Shown: piece after piece, positions 46,981-56,221 of the stretch | Layout: each line of letters starts with the position of its first letter | How positions within the stretch are numbered: position 1 is the stretch's first letter | Source: RPQJ01 sp963748985 | GTDB lineage: Bacteria; Pseudomonadota; Gammaproteobacteria; Steroidobacterales; Steroidobacteraceae | Length of the DNA stretch: 64,000 bases | NCBI GenBank assembly: GCA_963748985.1 | Contig: CAVVKQ010000001.1 | Coordinates: forward strand, 310,001 to 374,000 | Direction of reading: 5' to 3' | Position numbers and translations under genes: made by a program | The notes under the pieces: model-generated | Told to the model about the DNA's origin: nothing | Seen by the model: the letters and a program-made list of their open reading frames with translations, nothing else | The model's database searches: none

Positions 46981-47707
46981 AGCTGGCTCGATATTGGTAA
47001 CGGGCTCCAGTCGTGGCATCGGGCGCGCAATCGCATTGCGTCTGGCCCAGGATGGGTACGACATCGTAGTGCACTGTCGCGCACGCGTCGCAGAGGCAGA
47101 GGCAGTTGTTGCGGAGATACGCGACAAAGGTTGCTCCGCACGCCACCTGCGGTTCGATGTGGCCGAACGCAAGGATTGCGCCGAAGTCATCGCCGCCGAC
47201 ATTGCCGAGCACGGCGCCTATTACGGCGTCGTGTGCAATGCGGGCATTGCGCACGACACGGCGTTCCCAGCGATGAGTGAAGAAGCGTGGGATTCCGTGA
47301 TCCGGACCAATCTCGATGCGTTCTACAACGTGCTGCAGCCGCTCATCATGCCGATGGTGCGACGCCGTGCGCCTGGCAGGATTGTCACGCTCTCGTCGGT
47401 GTCGGGGTTGATTGGCAACCGGGGACAGGTGAACTACAGCGCAGCCAAGGCCGGCGTCATTGGAGCGACGAAGGCCCTCGCCATGGAACTGGCCAAGCGT
47501 GCGATCACGGTCAACTGCGTGGCGCCGGGGCTGATCGAGACTGACATGGTAGATGAGCACGCGCCCGTCGAAGAAATTCTCAAGGCCATTCCGGCGCAGC
47601 GCATGGGCACCACGACGGAGGTGGCTGCTGTCGTGTCCTTCCTGATGTCACCGGGGGCGTCGTACGTGACGCGCCAGGTCATCGCGGTGAATGGAGGGCT
47701 CTGCTGA
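46973..47707 (+). CDS. 3-oxoacyl-ACP reductase (FabG type)
   Basis: A 244-aa short-chain dehydrogenase: TGSSRGIGRAIA (NADP-binding Gly-rich loop), VCNAGIAHD (NAG), Ser in TLSSVSGLIG, catalytic YSAAK (Tyr-Lys), and PGLIETDM. ATG 46973 overlaps the dehydratase by 8 nt. It reduces the beta-keto group in each polyene cycle. Confidence 0.92.
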   Translation: MIEAGSILVTGSSRGIGRAIALRLAQDGYDIVVHCRARVAEAEAVVAEIRDKGCSARHLRFDVAERKDCAEVIAADIAEHGAYYGVVCNAGIAHDTAFPAMSEEAWDSVIRTNLDAFYNVLQPLIMPMVRRRAPGRIVTLSSVSGLIGNRGQVNYSAAKAGVIGATKALAMELAKRAITVNCVAPGLIETDMVDEHAPVEEILKAIPAQRMGTTTEVAAVVSFLMSPGASYVTRQVIAVNGGLC

Positions 47708-48933
47708 TGCGACGGGTCGTCGTCACGGGTCTGTCCGGCATTTGCGCGCTCGGGTCTGACTGGCCGACTATTGAGGCTGGCTTGCGCCTGTGCCGGAATG
47801 CGTCGCGCCGGATGTCCGCTTGGGACAAATACAAGGACCTCAATACACGACTGGCCGTCCCTGTGGCGAACTTCGAGCCTCCGACACACTGGAGCCGCAA
47901 GCAGCTGCGCAGCATGGGGCGTGTCTCGCAACTAGCTGTACGGGCTGCCGAACTAGCACTGGCCGATGCGGGCTTGCTGGGTGACCCTTTGGTGCGCTCC
48001 GGCCGGATGGGTGTCGCATGCGGTTCATCTATCGGCAGCACTCCGGATATCAGCGATTTCGCGCAGATGTTGCTTACCGGTGACGCGCCGAACCTGAATG
48101 CCAATTCGTATGTGCGGATGATGCCGCACACAACCGGCGCCAACGTGGGCATTTTCTTCGGCCTGCGCGGTCGGATCATCCCGACGTCTACCGCCTGCAC
48201 CTCGGGCAGCCAGGGCGTCGGCTTTGCATATGAGGCGATCAAGCACGGATATCAGGACGTCATGCTGGGTGGCGGGGCGGAAGAGCTCTGCCCCAGCGAG
48301 GCGATGGCGTTCGACATGCTGTACGCCACGAGTCGCCGCAATGATGAACCGAGTACGACGCCGCGTCCCTACGACCGGGACCGTGACGGGCTGGTGATTG
48401 GCGAGGGTGGTGGAATGCTGGTGCTCGAGGAACTGGAGCACGCCCAGGCGCGGGGCGCCCGCGTCTATGCCGAGGTTGTTGGCTTTGCTACGAATTCCGA
48501 TGGCTCGCACATCACGCGTCCCGAAGAGGAGACGATGCGGATCGTGATGGAACTGGCGTTAAATTCCGCGGGCATCGCGCCGGCGGCGATCGGATACGTG
48601 AACGGGCACGGCACCGCGACGGAGCACGGTGATATTGCTGAGACCCGCGCCACCGCTGCACTGTTTGGGTCGCGAATCCCGCTCAGTTCGCAGAAGAGCT
48701 ACCTCGGGCACACTCTTGGCGCGTGCGGGGCACTCGAATCCATGTTCAGCATCCAGATGATGCGCGCTGACTGGTTCGCGCCAACCGTGAACCTCGAAAA
48801 CGTGGATCCGCGCTGTGGCGAGGTCGACTACATCACAGGCGACGGTCGCAGGCTGCAGGTCGAATTTGTGATGAATAACAACTTCGCTTTTGGCGGTGTC
48901 AACACGTCGCTCGTGTTCCGGCGCTGGCGATGA
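47707..48933 (+). CDS. Beta-ketoacyl-ACP synthase (FabF-like, elongating)
   Basis: A 408-aa ketosynthase with the full Cys-His-His triad: TSTACTSGSQ (Cys164), NGHGTATEHGD and GHTLGACGA. It is of the elongating FabF type and matches the aryl-polyene ketosynthases (ApeO/ApeR class). The start overlaps the FabG stop by one base. Confidence 0.93.
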   Translation: MRRVVVTGLSGICALGSDWPTIEAGLRLCRNASRRMSAWDKYKDLNTRLAVPVANFEPPTHWSRKQLRSMGRVSQLAVRAAELALADAGLLGDPLVRSGRMGVACGSSIGSTPDISDFAQMLLTGDAPNLNANSYVRMMPHTTGANVGIFFGLRGRIIPTSTACTSGSQGVGFAYEAIKHGYQDVMLGGGAEELCPSEAMAFDMLYATSRRNDEPSTTPRPYDRDRDGLVIGEGGGMLVLEELEHAQARGARVYAEVVGFATNSDGSHITRPEEETMRIVMELALNSAGIAPAAIGYVNGHGTATEHGDIAETRATAALFGSRIPLSSQKSYLGHTLGACGALESMFSIQMMRADWFAPTVNLENVDPRCGEVDYITGDGRRLQVEFVMNNNFAFGGVNTSLVFRRWR

Positions 48934-48967
48934 AATGTGTGAGTACCTCAAATATAGGAAAGTGACC

Positions 48968-49582
48968 GTGAGAAGGCTGCAAAGTTTGACGATGACCTGT
49001 CTGGTGCTTTGCGCTATGGGGCTGGGCGGCTGTGTGGTCGGGCAGTCGCTGCCGGCAAATTACGAAGCAGGTCCCGCTGCCGTCGCTGCCAAGGGTACGG
49101 CAGTCGCCGTGGCAGTCCGTGATGAGCGGCCTTATGTCAGGAGCGGTGATAAGCCTCCGTATTTCATTGGCAAGTATCGGGGCGGCTTCGGCAATCCCTG
49201 GGATGTAACCACCAAGGGCAAGCAGCCCCTGGCATCGTTGCTGGAGCGTGACCTGGGCAAGGAATTGCAGGCGTTGGGTTACAGCGTCGTCGCGCGGTCA
49301 GGTGCGCAGCGCGTACTCGACGTGGCAATTGTCGACTGGAATTTTGACGGCATGGTGGACGGCAAGTTCTGGTATGAACTCGATGCCAAGGTGTTCGGTC
49401 CGGACGATTCGCAGCTTGCGGGCAACAAGGTCAAGGACGGACAACATATCGAGGGCTCGATCTGGACGGGAGCCAAGAGTGGCTTTGAGGCGAAAATGCC
49501 GGAACTCTATGCCGGCGCCATCCGCAAACTGGTGCGCGACAATCCGAAGATTTCGTCGGCGTTGGCCAGTCCCACGCAATAG
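48968..49582 (+). CDS. Lipoprotein of the RPYV-SGDK / RGGFGNP family (copy 2)
   Basis: A 204-aa lipoprotein. GTG 48968 lies 6 nt after AGGAAA and gives a signal ending GLGGC. It carries RDERPYVRSGDKPPYFIGKY, RGGFGNPWDV and DVAIVDWNFDGMVDGKFWYE, colinear with the protein at 38302-38907. Its place inside the biosynthetic operon suggests a job in moving or anchoring the polyene in the envelope, but that is inference. Confidence 0.75.
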   Translation: MRRLQSLTMTCLVLCAMGLGGCVVGQSLPANYEAGPAAVAAKGTAVAVAVRDERPYVRSGDKPPYFIGKYRGGFGNPWDVTTKGKQPLASLLERDLGKELQALGYSVVARSGAQRVLDVAIVDWNFDGMVDGKFWYELDAKVFGPDDSQLAGNKVKDGQHIEGSIWTGAKSGFEAKMPELYAGAIRKLVRDNPKISSALASPTQ

Positions 49583-49608
49583 ATGCGTGCGATCGATCTG
49601 AGCGCGGA

Positions 49609-50922
49609 ATGACCCCAGCTCGACTAGTCTCGCTCTTGCTGTCGGATCGGCCTGAGCGACAGTTCATAAGGCAGCACCAGGGCACGCTCGATACGGGACG
49701 CTTCCTCGCGCTGGCGCGTTCGTTGGCGGCGCAACTGCCGGATAGTCCTGCCGCTGTGAATCTCTGCGAGCGACGCGACCATTTCCTGATCGCATTCGCA
49801 GCCATGTTGATGCGCAAGCAGTCTTGCGTACTGCCGCCATCCAGGGTCCCTGCAGTCGTAGGGGAAGTGATGACGGAGCACCCGGGTTGTTACACCGTGG
49901 ACGACGCGTTCGTTGAGTGTGTGCGCGGAGCCTGCGACGTCGCACCGATGCCGCAGGTAGATGCCGCACAGGTCGCAGTCATTGGCTACACGTCGGGCAG
50001 CACGGGCGGTCCTAAGCCCAATCCCAAAACATGGGGCGGATTTGCTGCATCGACAGCCTTGAATTTGGCGCGACTGCAAGATGTCCAGCCAGCGACACAG
50101 CGGGAACGTCAGTCGTGGATCGTGGCCACCGTGCCGCCGCAGCACATGTACGGAATGGAGTTGTCCGTCCTAATGCCGCTGCTGGGTGGTATGGGAATAC
50201 ACGCGGGCCATCCCCTGTACCCAGCCGACATCGCGGCTGCGTTAATGGAGGTGCCGGAGCCACGCATCTTGGTCAGCACACCAGTGCACCTGCGCGCGTT
50301 GCTCGAGTCCGGTGTCGACCTCCCGAAGATGCAAACCGTGGTTTCGGCAACCGCACCCCTTTCCGGCGATATAGCGAAAGCCATCGAGACGCGCTTCGAT
50401 ACCGTCCTGCTTGAGTTCTTCGGCTCGACGGAAACCTGCGTTTTCGCTTCGCGTCGTACCGCAATTGAGGATGCGTGGCTGCTGCATCCCGGCGTTTCGC
50501 TGCAGCCACAGGATGGTGGCACGCTCATAAATGCCCCGTGGTTCCACTTGCCGGTGTTGTTGCACGATATCGTTGACGTCCGTGCTGACGGCTCCTTCAC
50601 AGTGCTGGGGCGAAGCGCCGACATAGTCGAAGTGGCCGGCAAGCGTGCATCACTCGCGGACCTCACGCGACGCTTGATGGCGATTCCGGGCGTGACGGAC
50701 GCCGTCGTGTTCCAGCCCGACGAATCGGGCATCGCCACTGTGCGACGACTGGCGGCTCTGGTCGTGGCGCGAGACCTGACGGAGTCCGAGATACTGGCGC
50801 GCCTCGCGGCCGCAGTCGATCCGGCTTTCCTGCCGCGCCCGCTCCTGCGAGTGCCGCGCCTGCCGCGCAATGGGGTTGGCAAATTGCCGCGAGCGGAATT
50901 GCTGGGCGCGCTGAAACGCTGA
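49609..50922 (+). CDS. Acyl/aryl-AMP ligase (ANL family)
   Basis: A 437-aa adenylating enzyme: ATP-binding loop YTSGSTGGPKPNPKTW, LEFFGSTET, LGRSADIVEVAGKRAS, and a C-terminal RNGVGKLPR with the catalytic Lys. In aryl-polyene pathways the ligase activates the aryl starter (a hydroxybenzoate or cinnamate) for transfer to an ACP. With a chorismatase next door, hydroxybenzoate is the natural substrate candidate. Last gene of the plus-strand run begun at 43524. Confidence 0.87.
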   Translation: MTPARLVSLLLSDRPERQFIRQHQGTLDTGRFLALARSLAAQLPDSPAAVNLCERRDHFLIAFAAMLMRKQSCVLPPSRVPAVVGEVMTEHPGCYTVDDAFVECVRGACDVAPMPQVDAAQVAVIGYTSGSTGGPKPNPKTWGGFAASTALNLARLQDVQPATQRERQSWIVATVPPQHMYGMELSVLMPLLGGMGIHAGHPLYPADIAAALMEVPEPRILVSTPVHLRALLESGVDLPKMQTVVSATAPLSGDIAKAIETRFDTVLLEFFGSTETCVFASRRTAIEDAWLLHPGVSLQPQDGGTLINAPWFHLPVLLHDIVDVRADGSFTVLGRSADIVEVAGKRASLADLTRRLMAIPGVTDAVVFQPDESGIATVRRLAALVVARDLTESEILARLAAAVDPAFLPRPLLRVPRLPRNGVGKLPRAELLGALKR

Positions 50923-50939
50923 GTGGGTCAGCTGTGCGG

Positions 50940-51950
50940 TCAGTGCGCCAAAGTGTTCGGAATCTGTACGGCCTCGATTTCAATCAGCAGTTCGGATCGA
51001 CAAATGTCGGCGGCCAAGATCACGAGCGGCACGTCGTCCCCGAGGCGGTTCCGCAACCGCTGCGCGATCGCCGCCGCGTCGACGCCGGGCCGCAAGTAGA
51101 CTTTCAACAGGCTCTCGGGGCCGAGGCGCGCCGAGTCGAAGTGGCCGCCGGCATGCGCTCGCTGCAATAGAACGTCAAGATTGGCTAGCGTCTCATCGAG
51201 TTGCGCAGCTGGGTCACCCTCGTGCAGGGATGCATGCCCTACGATACTCGCCGTGCCGGAGATCAGTAGGGCGGGGTCAGGGATCAGCACCGCACGCGAG
51301 AACGTCGGTGCGGCCGGCCCGTACTGACGCGGATAGTGATAGGCGGCGATCTGGCGTGGGTTCTCGAGCAATGTGCCGGGATCTCGACCGGCGAGCCAGC
51401 AGACCTGCAGATGGCGCAGTCCCTGCGGCTTTCCGACCGCCGTTGCCGCGGGGTAGCCGATGCTAGGCGACGTTGCATGCGCCGCCGCGAATGCCCTCGC
51501 GCGGCCAAGGGAGAACAGCTTGTAGCGCTCTTCGTTACCATGGCCCTCGTTGATGGCCGTTATGAAATTCCAGATCCGCCATATGTTGGGGAATGGCGAT
51601 CCCGCGTGAAATCGCAACATGCCCAAGTATGCTGCTTCAGAAGCCTCAACGAGCCCACCGAACCTTGCTTCATCAAGATCGACCCAGCCGAGCAGGCGGT
51701 GGCCGTCTTCGACGAAACGAATCGGCCCCGACGTGCCCAGCCGGACCTTGCCGACGCCACGCCAGACCTCGCTCAGTCCAGTGCCTACGAGCGGTTCGAG
51801 ATCGATCCGCAGGCAGCGCGGATCCGGCGGGCACGGTGCGTCTTTGCCGAAGACGACCGCCGCCAGCACGTCGGCGCCGAGGGGTTGGGCGGCGTCGAGT
51901 CTCGAATATCCGACACGCAGTGCCAAAGTCGGGCCCAATGGAGTCGACAT
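50940..51950 (-). CDS. Chorismatase, XanB2/FkbO/Hyg5 type (hydroxybenzoate synthase)
   Basis: A 336-aa enzyme from ATG 51950. It has the chorismatase hallmarks FPNIWRIWNFITAINEGHGN then ERYKLFSLGRARAF, a PRQIAAYHYPRQYGPAAPTF block, and LISGTASIVGHASLHEGD, with an overall RidA/YjgF-like trimeric fold. XanB2 of Xanthomonas splits chorismate to 3- and 4-hydroxybenzoate, feeding xanthomonadin and ubiquinone. Which isomer is made here cannot be read. It ends next to the AMP-ligase (convergent) and lies 1 nt after the halogenase-like gene, sharing its transcript. Confidence 0.85.
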   Translation of the reverse strand: MSTPLGPTLALRVGYSRLDAAQPLGADVLAAVVFGKDAPCPPDPRCLRIDLEPLVGTGLSEVWRGVGKVRLGTSGPIRFVEDGHRLLGWVDLDEARFGGLVEASEAAYLGMLRFHAGSPFPNIWRIWNFITAINEGHGNEERYKLFSLGRARAFAAAHATSPSIGYPAATAVGKPQGLRHLQVCWLAGRDPGTLLENPRQIAAYHYPRQYGPAAPTFSRAVLIPDPALLISGTASIVGHASLHEGDPAAQLDETLANLDVLLQRAHAGGHFDSARLGPESLLKVYLRPGVDAAAIAQRLRNRLGDDVPLVILAADICRSELLIEIEAVQIPNTLAH

Positions 51951-51951
51951 G

Positions 51952-53322
51952 TCAGGCGCCGTCCTGACCGGTCGTGCCCCCGGTGAAGACCGCTCGGGCC
52001 TGGCGGCGCCTGAAGAAGTACGCGCGCGCTTGTTCTTTGAGGTCGCCCAGTGCCGTGATGACATAGATCAGTTTGAAGACGCGCAGACGCCACGCGACGC
52101 CGTTATTGCGGAAGACATCGCCCGCCAGCATCGAAATCATGGCCTGCTCCAGCTGTAGGTCGTTGCGTGGAGCAGCGAAGAGCTTTCGCATGGCCGGCGA
52201 CGTGAAGCGGAAGATGAACCACGAGAGGGTGCGTAGGCCGCGCCTGATCTGCTGCGAGTAAGCGCGCTGCAATCTCCGTTCGTAGCCCGGATCTCGCAGC
52301 GCGCCATCTACGACGTCGGTGACGGCTTCCGCGCCATGCATGGCGAGGTAGACGCCGCTGGAGAAGATCGGATCGACGAAGCCGTACGAGTCGCCGGCCA
52401 TGATCCAGCGCCGGCCAGTAATCTGTGTGCAGGTGTACGAGTAATTGCCAGTGGCGTGCAGATTGCCGGCGATCTCGGCGTGTTCCATGCGCTGCCAGAG
52501 GTTCGGTATGGACCGCAGCGTCTGCAGCAGGAACTCGCGGTTGCCCGTCCGCCGTCCCTTCAGGTAGTCGGGCCAGCAGACTGCCCCAATACTGGTAATG
52601 TCGTCGCGCAGCGGGATGAGCCACACCCAACCCTGATCGTAACGATAAATGCTGATATTGCCGGCGTCGGATCCTGGTCGCCGCTCGACCCCGCGGAAGT
52701 GCGCAAAAATGGCGGCACTCTGGTGGCGCGGATTCTTGCGCTTCAGCCGCAGCTGGCTCCCGACCAGCGTATCGCGGCCGGTGGCATCGACGAGGTAGCG
52801 GGCCTTGCAGCGAAACGGCTGCCCCGATTCGGCGATCCCCTCGACGGTGACTTCGTCCCGCCCTGTAGCGAAGGTCGTCACTCGTCGCCCCTGCCAGGCG
52901 CCGACGCCGTTGGCTATAGCGTTTTGAAACAGCAGTGTATCGAATTCGTCCCGCCGCACCTGGTACGCGTGCGCCCACGTCGAGTCCAGGGCGCGGTCGA
53001 AGCGAAAGGTGTTGTAACCCTCGGTCATCGGTGCCGGGAAATCGGCCCCACCCTTGCGCACGCCAATGGCCGCCACGGCGTCGAGAACTCCCAGCCGTTC
53101 GAGGATCGGCAGGTTCATCGGCAGCAAGGATTCGCCGATGTGAAAGCGCGGATGGCAGCTCTTTTCGAGTAGGGTGACCGACCAGCCGCGTCGGGCCAGC
53201 AGCGTGGCGGCGGTGCAGCCGGCCGGACCGCCGCCTACGACGATTATGTCGCTCTCGGCTGGAGGTACAGCTTCGACTGATCCATCAGTGCTGGACACGG
53301 TTGCGCTCGCTGCTCGCTGCAA
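51952..53322 (-). CDS. FAD-dependent halogenase-like monooxygenase
   Basis: A 456-aa flavoprotein (TTG 53322, or GTG 53298): GGGPAGCTAATLLARRGW (FAD Rossmann, 30-35), HPRFHIGESLLP (GES), Lys90 in IGVRKGGADF at the place of the conserved halogenase Lys, and WVWLIP (232-237), the WxWxIP motif that distinguishes flavin halogenases from plain monooxygenases; GDSYGFVDPIFSSG follows. Xanthomonadins are brominated aryl polyenes, so halogenation of the aryl ring or chain is a reasonable role. Upstream partner of the chorismatase gene. Confidence 0.85.
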   Translation of the reverse strand: MQRAASATVSSTDGSVEAVPPAESDIIVVGGGPAGCTAATLLARRGWSVTLLEKSCHPRFHIGESLLPMNLPILERLGVLDAVAAIGVRKGGADFPAPMTEGYNTFRFDRALDSTWAHAYQVRRDEFDTLLFQNAIANGVGAWQGRRVTTFATGRDEVTVEGIAESGQPFRCKARYLVDATGRDTLVGSQLRLKRKNPRHQSAAIFAHFRGVERRPGSDAGNISIYRYDQGWVWLIPLRDDITSIGAVCWPDYLKGRRTGNREFLLQTLRSIPNLWQRMEHAEIAGNLHATGNYSYTCTQITGRRWIMAGDSYGFVDPIFSSGVYLAMHGAEAVTDVVDGALRDPGYERRLQRAYSQQIRRGLRTLSWFIFRFTSPAMRKLFAAPRNDLQLEQAMISMLAGDVFRNNGVAWRLRVFKLIYVITALGDLKEQARAYFFRRRQARAVFTGGTTGQDGA

Positions 53323-53378
53323 ACCGCATGATACACTTTACAAATATAGGCATTTCGCCCGTGCACATCGCATTCATC

Positions 53379-53657
53379 ATGGCTGCAGCTCAGACACCCG
53401 CACAGCGGGAACTCGCCGAGTTGATCGTCTCGGCGCTCAATCTCGAAGGCGTTGAACCCGCCGGCATCGATCCAGACGCGGCGCTTTTCGGCACCGGCAC
53501 CGGCCTCGGACTTGATTCGATCGACGCGCTCGAACTCGCGCTCGAGATTTCCAAGCGGTACGGCGTGCAGCTAAAGGCCGATGATGAGGACAACAAGCGG
53601 ATCTTCGCGTCGCTGCGCGCGCTTTCGGACTACGTCCAACAGAAGCGGGCGGCCTGA
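53379..53657 (+). CDS. Acyl carrier protein (second subtype)
   Basis: A 92-aa ACP from ATG 53379: FGTGTGLGLDSIDALELALE with the phosphopantetheine Ser at 47, and a helix IFASLRALSDYV. Aryl-polyene clusters use two distinct ACPs, one for loading and one for elongation. It heads a second plus-strand run, divergent from the halogenase; ACAAATATAGG upstream (53339-53349) may be part of the promoter. Confidence 0.92.
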   Translation: MAAAQTPAQRELAELIVSALNLEGVEPAGIDPDAALFGTGTGLGLDSIDALELALEISKRYGVQLKADDEDNKRIFASLRALSDYVQQKRAA

Positions 53658-53719
53658 CCTATAACATCATGGCTAGGGGTAGGCCGCACCCGGCCCCGCC
53701 GGCCTTGGGGGTATCGTCG

Positions 53720-54133
53720 ATGCGGACTGCAAGACTTAAGGCTCTGTTTCTGTTGCCGATCCTCGTTCTGTTGATGGCAGGGACGGTCCCGCTCGTGGAC
53801 CCCGAGCCTCTCGCCGTGCCTCCTGGCCTTACCGACAAGGTCGTCGCCAAGGCCGTCCGGGTCGGTGTGTCTCAGCGCGGCTGGCTAGTAACCAAGCAGG
53901 AACCGGGCTTCATCGAGGCCACGCTGAACCTACGCACGCATACGGCGAAGATCGGTATCAATTTCGACACGGGTCAAGTGAAAGTGCGTTATCTGGAGAG
54001 CGCGAATCTCGACTATGAGATGAAGAAGGGTGTACCGCGCATCCACAAGAACTACCTGAAGTGGGTCAACAATGTGCTGCTGGACATCAACGCCCAGTTG
54101 CAGGCCGCGGCGGCTGACCTGGAGGCCGGTTGA
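53720..54133 (+). CDS. Small secreted/anchored envelope protein of unknown function
   Basis: A 137-aa protein (ATG 53720) with an N-terminal hydrophobic segment LKALFLLPILVLLMAGTVPL and a mature part RGWLVTKQEPGFIEATLNLR...KIGINFDTGQVKVRYLESANLDY...IHKNYLKWVNNVLLDI. I recognise a recurrent small periplasmic/lipoprotein family with this RGW-V...G-I-A-L and Y--S-NL-Y pattern, without known function. Lies between the ACP and ketosynthase, so probably cluster-related. Confidence 0.7.
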   Translation: MRTARLKALFLLPILVLLMAGTVPLVDPEPLAVPPGLTDKVVAKAVRVGVSQRGWLVTKQEPGFIEATLNLRTHTAKIGINFDTGQVKVRYLESANLDYEMKKGVPRIHKNYLKWVNNVLLDINAQLQAAAADLEAG

Positions 54134-54179
54134 CGCCCGATCGGAGCAGGTCCGCGACATCGACAAACATGTGACTTAA

Positions 54180-55385
54180 GTGACGACTCCGGTGCCCAGG
54201 ATGTTGCCGCTGCGGATGACGGGCCAGTCCATCGCCTGCGCCGCAGGGATCGGCACGCCAGCGTTGTCAGTGGCCTTACGCAAGCGTTTGAGCGGCCTGC
54301 GGCAGAACGATTTCGGTGAATCGCCGCTGCCCACTTGGATCGGCCGTGTCGCAGGCGTCGAAGCCGTTGAACTGCCGGGGCACCTGGCAGCTTGGGACTG
54401 CCGCAATAACCGACTCGCTTGGCTGGCGCTCAACTCGGACGGCTTTCTCGAACTCGCAATGAACGCGCGTGAGCGCTATGGTCCCGACCGCGTCGCGCTC
54501 GTAGTTGGCACGTCCACCTCCAGCATTGGTGCCACGGAGGAGGCTTACCGCACGTTGCTGCCGGACGGCCAGTTTCCCGAGGACCTGCGCCGTCCGATCG
54601 TGCACACGCCGCATTCGCTGGGCGACTTCGTGCGCGCCGCGCTCGGGCTCCAGGGAATCGTCGTTACCGTGGGCACCGCATGCTCTTCGAGCGCGAAGGT
54701 ATTCGCTCAGGCAGAGCGGTTCATGAGGCTGGGTCTCGCCGACGCTGCAATTGTCGGTGGCGTAGACACGCTATGCGGCAGCGTGCTGTTTGGTTTCAAC
54801 TCGCTCGAACTGGTGTCATCCGAGCCGTGCCGCCCATTCGATCGGTCGCGTCGTGGCATCAACCTCGGCGAGGCGGGCGGTTTTGCGCTGCTCGAACGCA
54901 GCGGAGAACGCGGACCCTGGCTGCTCGGTTATGGCGAATCGAGCGACGCTCACCACATGTCGTCCCCGCATCCGCATGGAACCGGTGCGCGCCTCGCCAT
55001 GCAAAATGCGCTCGAGCGCGCGGGACTCACGTCCAACGTGATCGACTACATTAACCTTCACGGCACCGCGAGCCTGAAGAACGACGAAGTGGAGGCACGC
55101 TTGGTCACCAGTATGTTCCCGGCGTGGACGCTGGCAAGTTCGACGAAGGGCTGGACCGGCCACACGCTTGGTGCGGCGGGCGTCGTCGAGGCCACAATCA
55201 CCTCGCTGGCGATGGAAACAGGTCTGGTTCCCGGAACGCTGAACGCGCAGCATCTCGATCCAGCCTGCGGCCCGCAGATTCGTATCGAAAACACCGTGAC
55301 TGACGTGCGCTTCGCGATCAGTAACTCGTTCGGCTTCGGCGGCAGCAACTGCTCGTTGCTATTCGGCCGGTCACCGCAGGGCTGA
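54180..55385 (+). CDS. Beta-ketoacyl-ACP synthase (second ketosynthase)
   Basis: A 401-aa FabB/F-type enzyme (GTG 54180; ATG 54201 is an alternative) with Cys168 in VGTACSSSAKVF, NLHGTASLKNDE and GHTLGAAG, so catalytically complete. N-terminal half diverges more from FabF than the other cluster ketosynthase. It may start or prime chains, as the second KS in aryl-polyene clusters does. Confidence 0.9.
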   Translation: MTTPVPRMLPLRMTGQSIACAAGIGTPALSVALRKRLSGLRQNDFGESPLPTWIGRVAGVEAVELPGHLAAWDCRNNRLAWLALNSDGFLELAMNARERYGPDRVALVVGTSTSSIGATEEAYRTLLPDGQFPEDLRRPIVHTPHSLGDFVRAALGLQGIVVTVGTACSSSAKVFAQAERFMRLGLADAAIVGGVDTLCGSVLFGFNSLELVSSEPCRPFDRSRRGINLGEAGGFALLERSGERGPWLLGYGESSDAHHMSSPHPHGTGARLAMQNALERAGLTSNVIDYINLHGTASLKNDEVEARLVTSMFPAWTLASSTKGWTGHTLGAAGVVEATITSLAMETGLVPGTLNAQHLDPACGPQIRIENTVTDVRFAISNSFGFGGSNCSLLFGRSPQG

Positions 55386-55391
55386 CCAGTC

Positions 55392-56204
55392 ATGGTTCCT
55401 CGCACCGCATTTGTGAACGGCGTGGCCTTTTGGTCCTCACGCCTCCCAGGATGGGATATCGCGGCTCCCGTGCTGCGCGGTGAGGCGCCTGCCCTGGAGC
55501 AGGTTGCTCCGCGCCCGTCCCCAACGTTACTTGCGCCGACTGAACGGAGGCGCGCGCCGGATACAGTCTCCATCGCGCTCGAAGTTGCAGTGCGCGCGTG
55601 CGAGAAGGCAAATGTCGACCCGAAGCAATTGCCGAGTGTATTCGCCTCGACGGATGGTGATCTGGCCATCAACGACTACATGTGCGAGACACTGGCGCGG
55701 ACACCGACGTTGATATCGCCGATCCGCTTCCACAACTCGGTCCACAATGCCGCGGCAGGGTACTGGTCGATCGGCACGGGATGCCACGAACCGTACACAG
55801 CGCTCACCGCATACCAGGACACGTTTGGCGAGGGATTGCTCGAGGCCCTCTCGCAGGCGGCTTGCGACGATCGCGCCGTCCTTCTCGTGGCGTACGACAT
55901 CGAAGCGCGCGGGCCGCTCGCCGCCGTCGTACCCAGCCGGGGTATCGTGGGCGCTGGGGTTGTGGTCTCGCCGTATGCCGGAACGAACCCGCTGGCGCGA
56001 GTTTGTTGGCGAACCACGCGCGGCACACACCGGACCGAGACGCTTGCCCGCAATGGTGAAGTTGTGGGGAGTAATTCCATGGCAAGCTGCTTGCCGTTCT
56101 TCGAGGCGCTCGCCCGGGCCACTCGACGGACGATTCACGTGGGATTGAGCCCCGCACTCTTGCTTGAGCTGGATATTGATTTCTTGGCCGGCATGCACGG
56201 ATAA
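55392..56204 (+). CDS. Ketosynthase-like chain-length factor without active-site Cys
   Basis: A 270-aa protein of the truncated Ketoacyl-synt_2 type: SIALEVAVRACEKANVDPKQ, STDGDLAINDYMCETLA, then SPIRFHNSVHNAAAGYWSIG, where the nucleophile Cys is replaced (NSVHNAAAG). Such inactive partners form heterodimers with an elongating ketosynthase and set chain length. It follows the second KS by 6 nt. Confidence 0.8.
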   Translation: MVPRTAFVNGVAFWSSRLPGWDIAAPVLRGEAPALEQVAPRPSPTLLAPTERRRAPDTVSIALEVAVRACEKANVDPKQLPSVFASTDGDLAINDYMCETLARTPTLISPIRFHNSVHNAAAGYWSIGTGCHEPYTALTAYQDTFGEGLLEALSQAACDDRAVLLVAYDIEARGPLAAVVPSRGIVGAGVVVSPYAGTNPLARVCWRTTRGTHRTETLARNGEVVGSNSMASCLPFFEALARATRRTIHVGLSPALLLELDIDFLAGMHG

Positions 56205-56221
56205 CGACTGCTGGACTGAAT

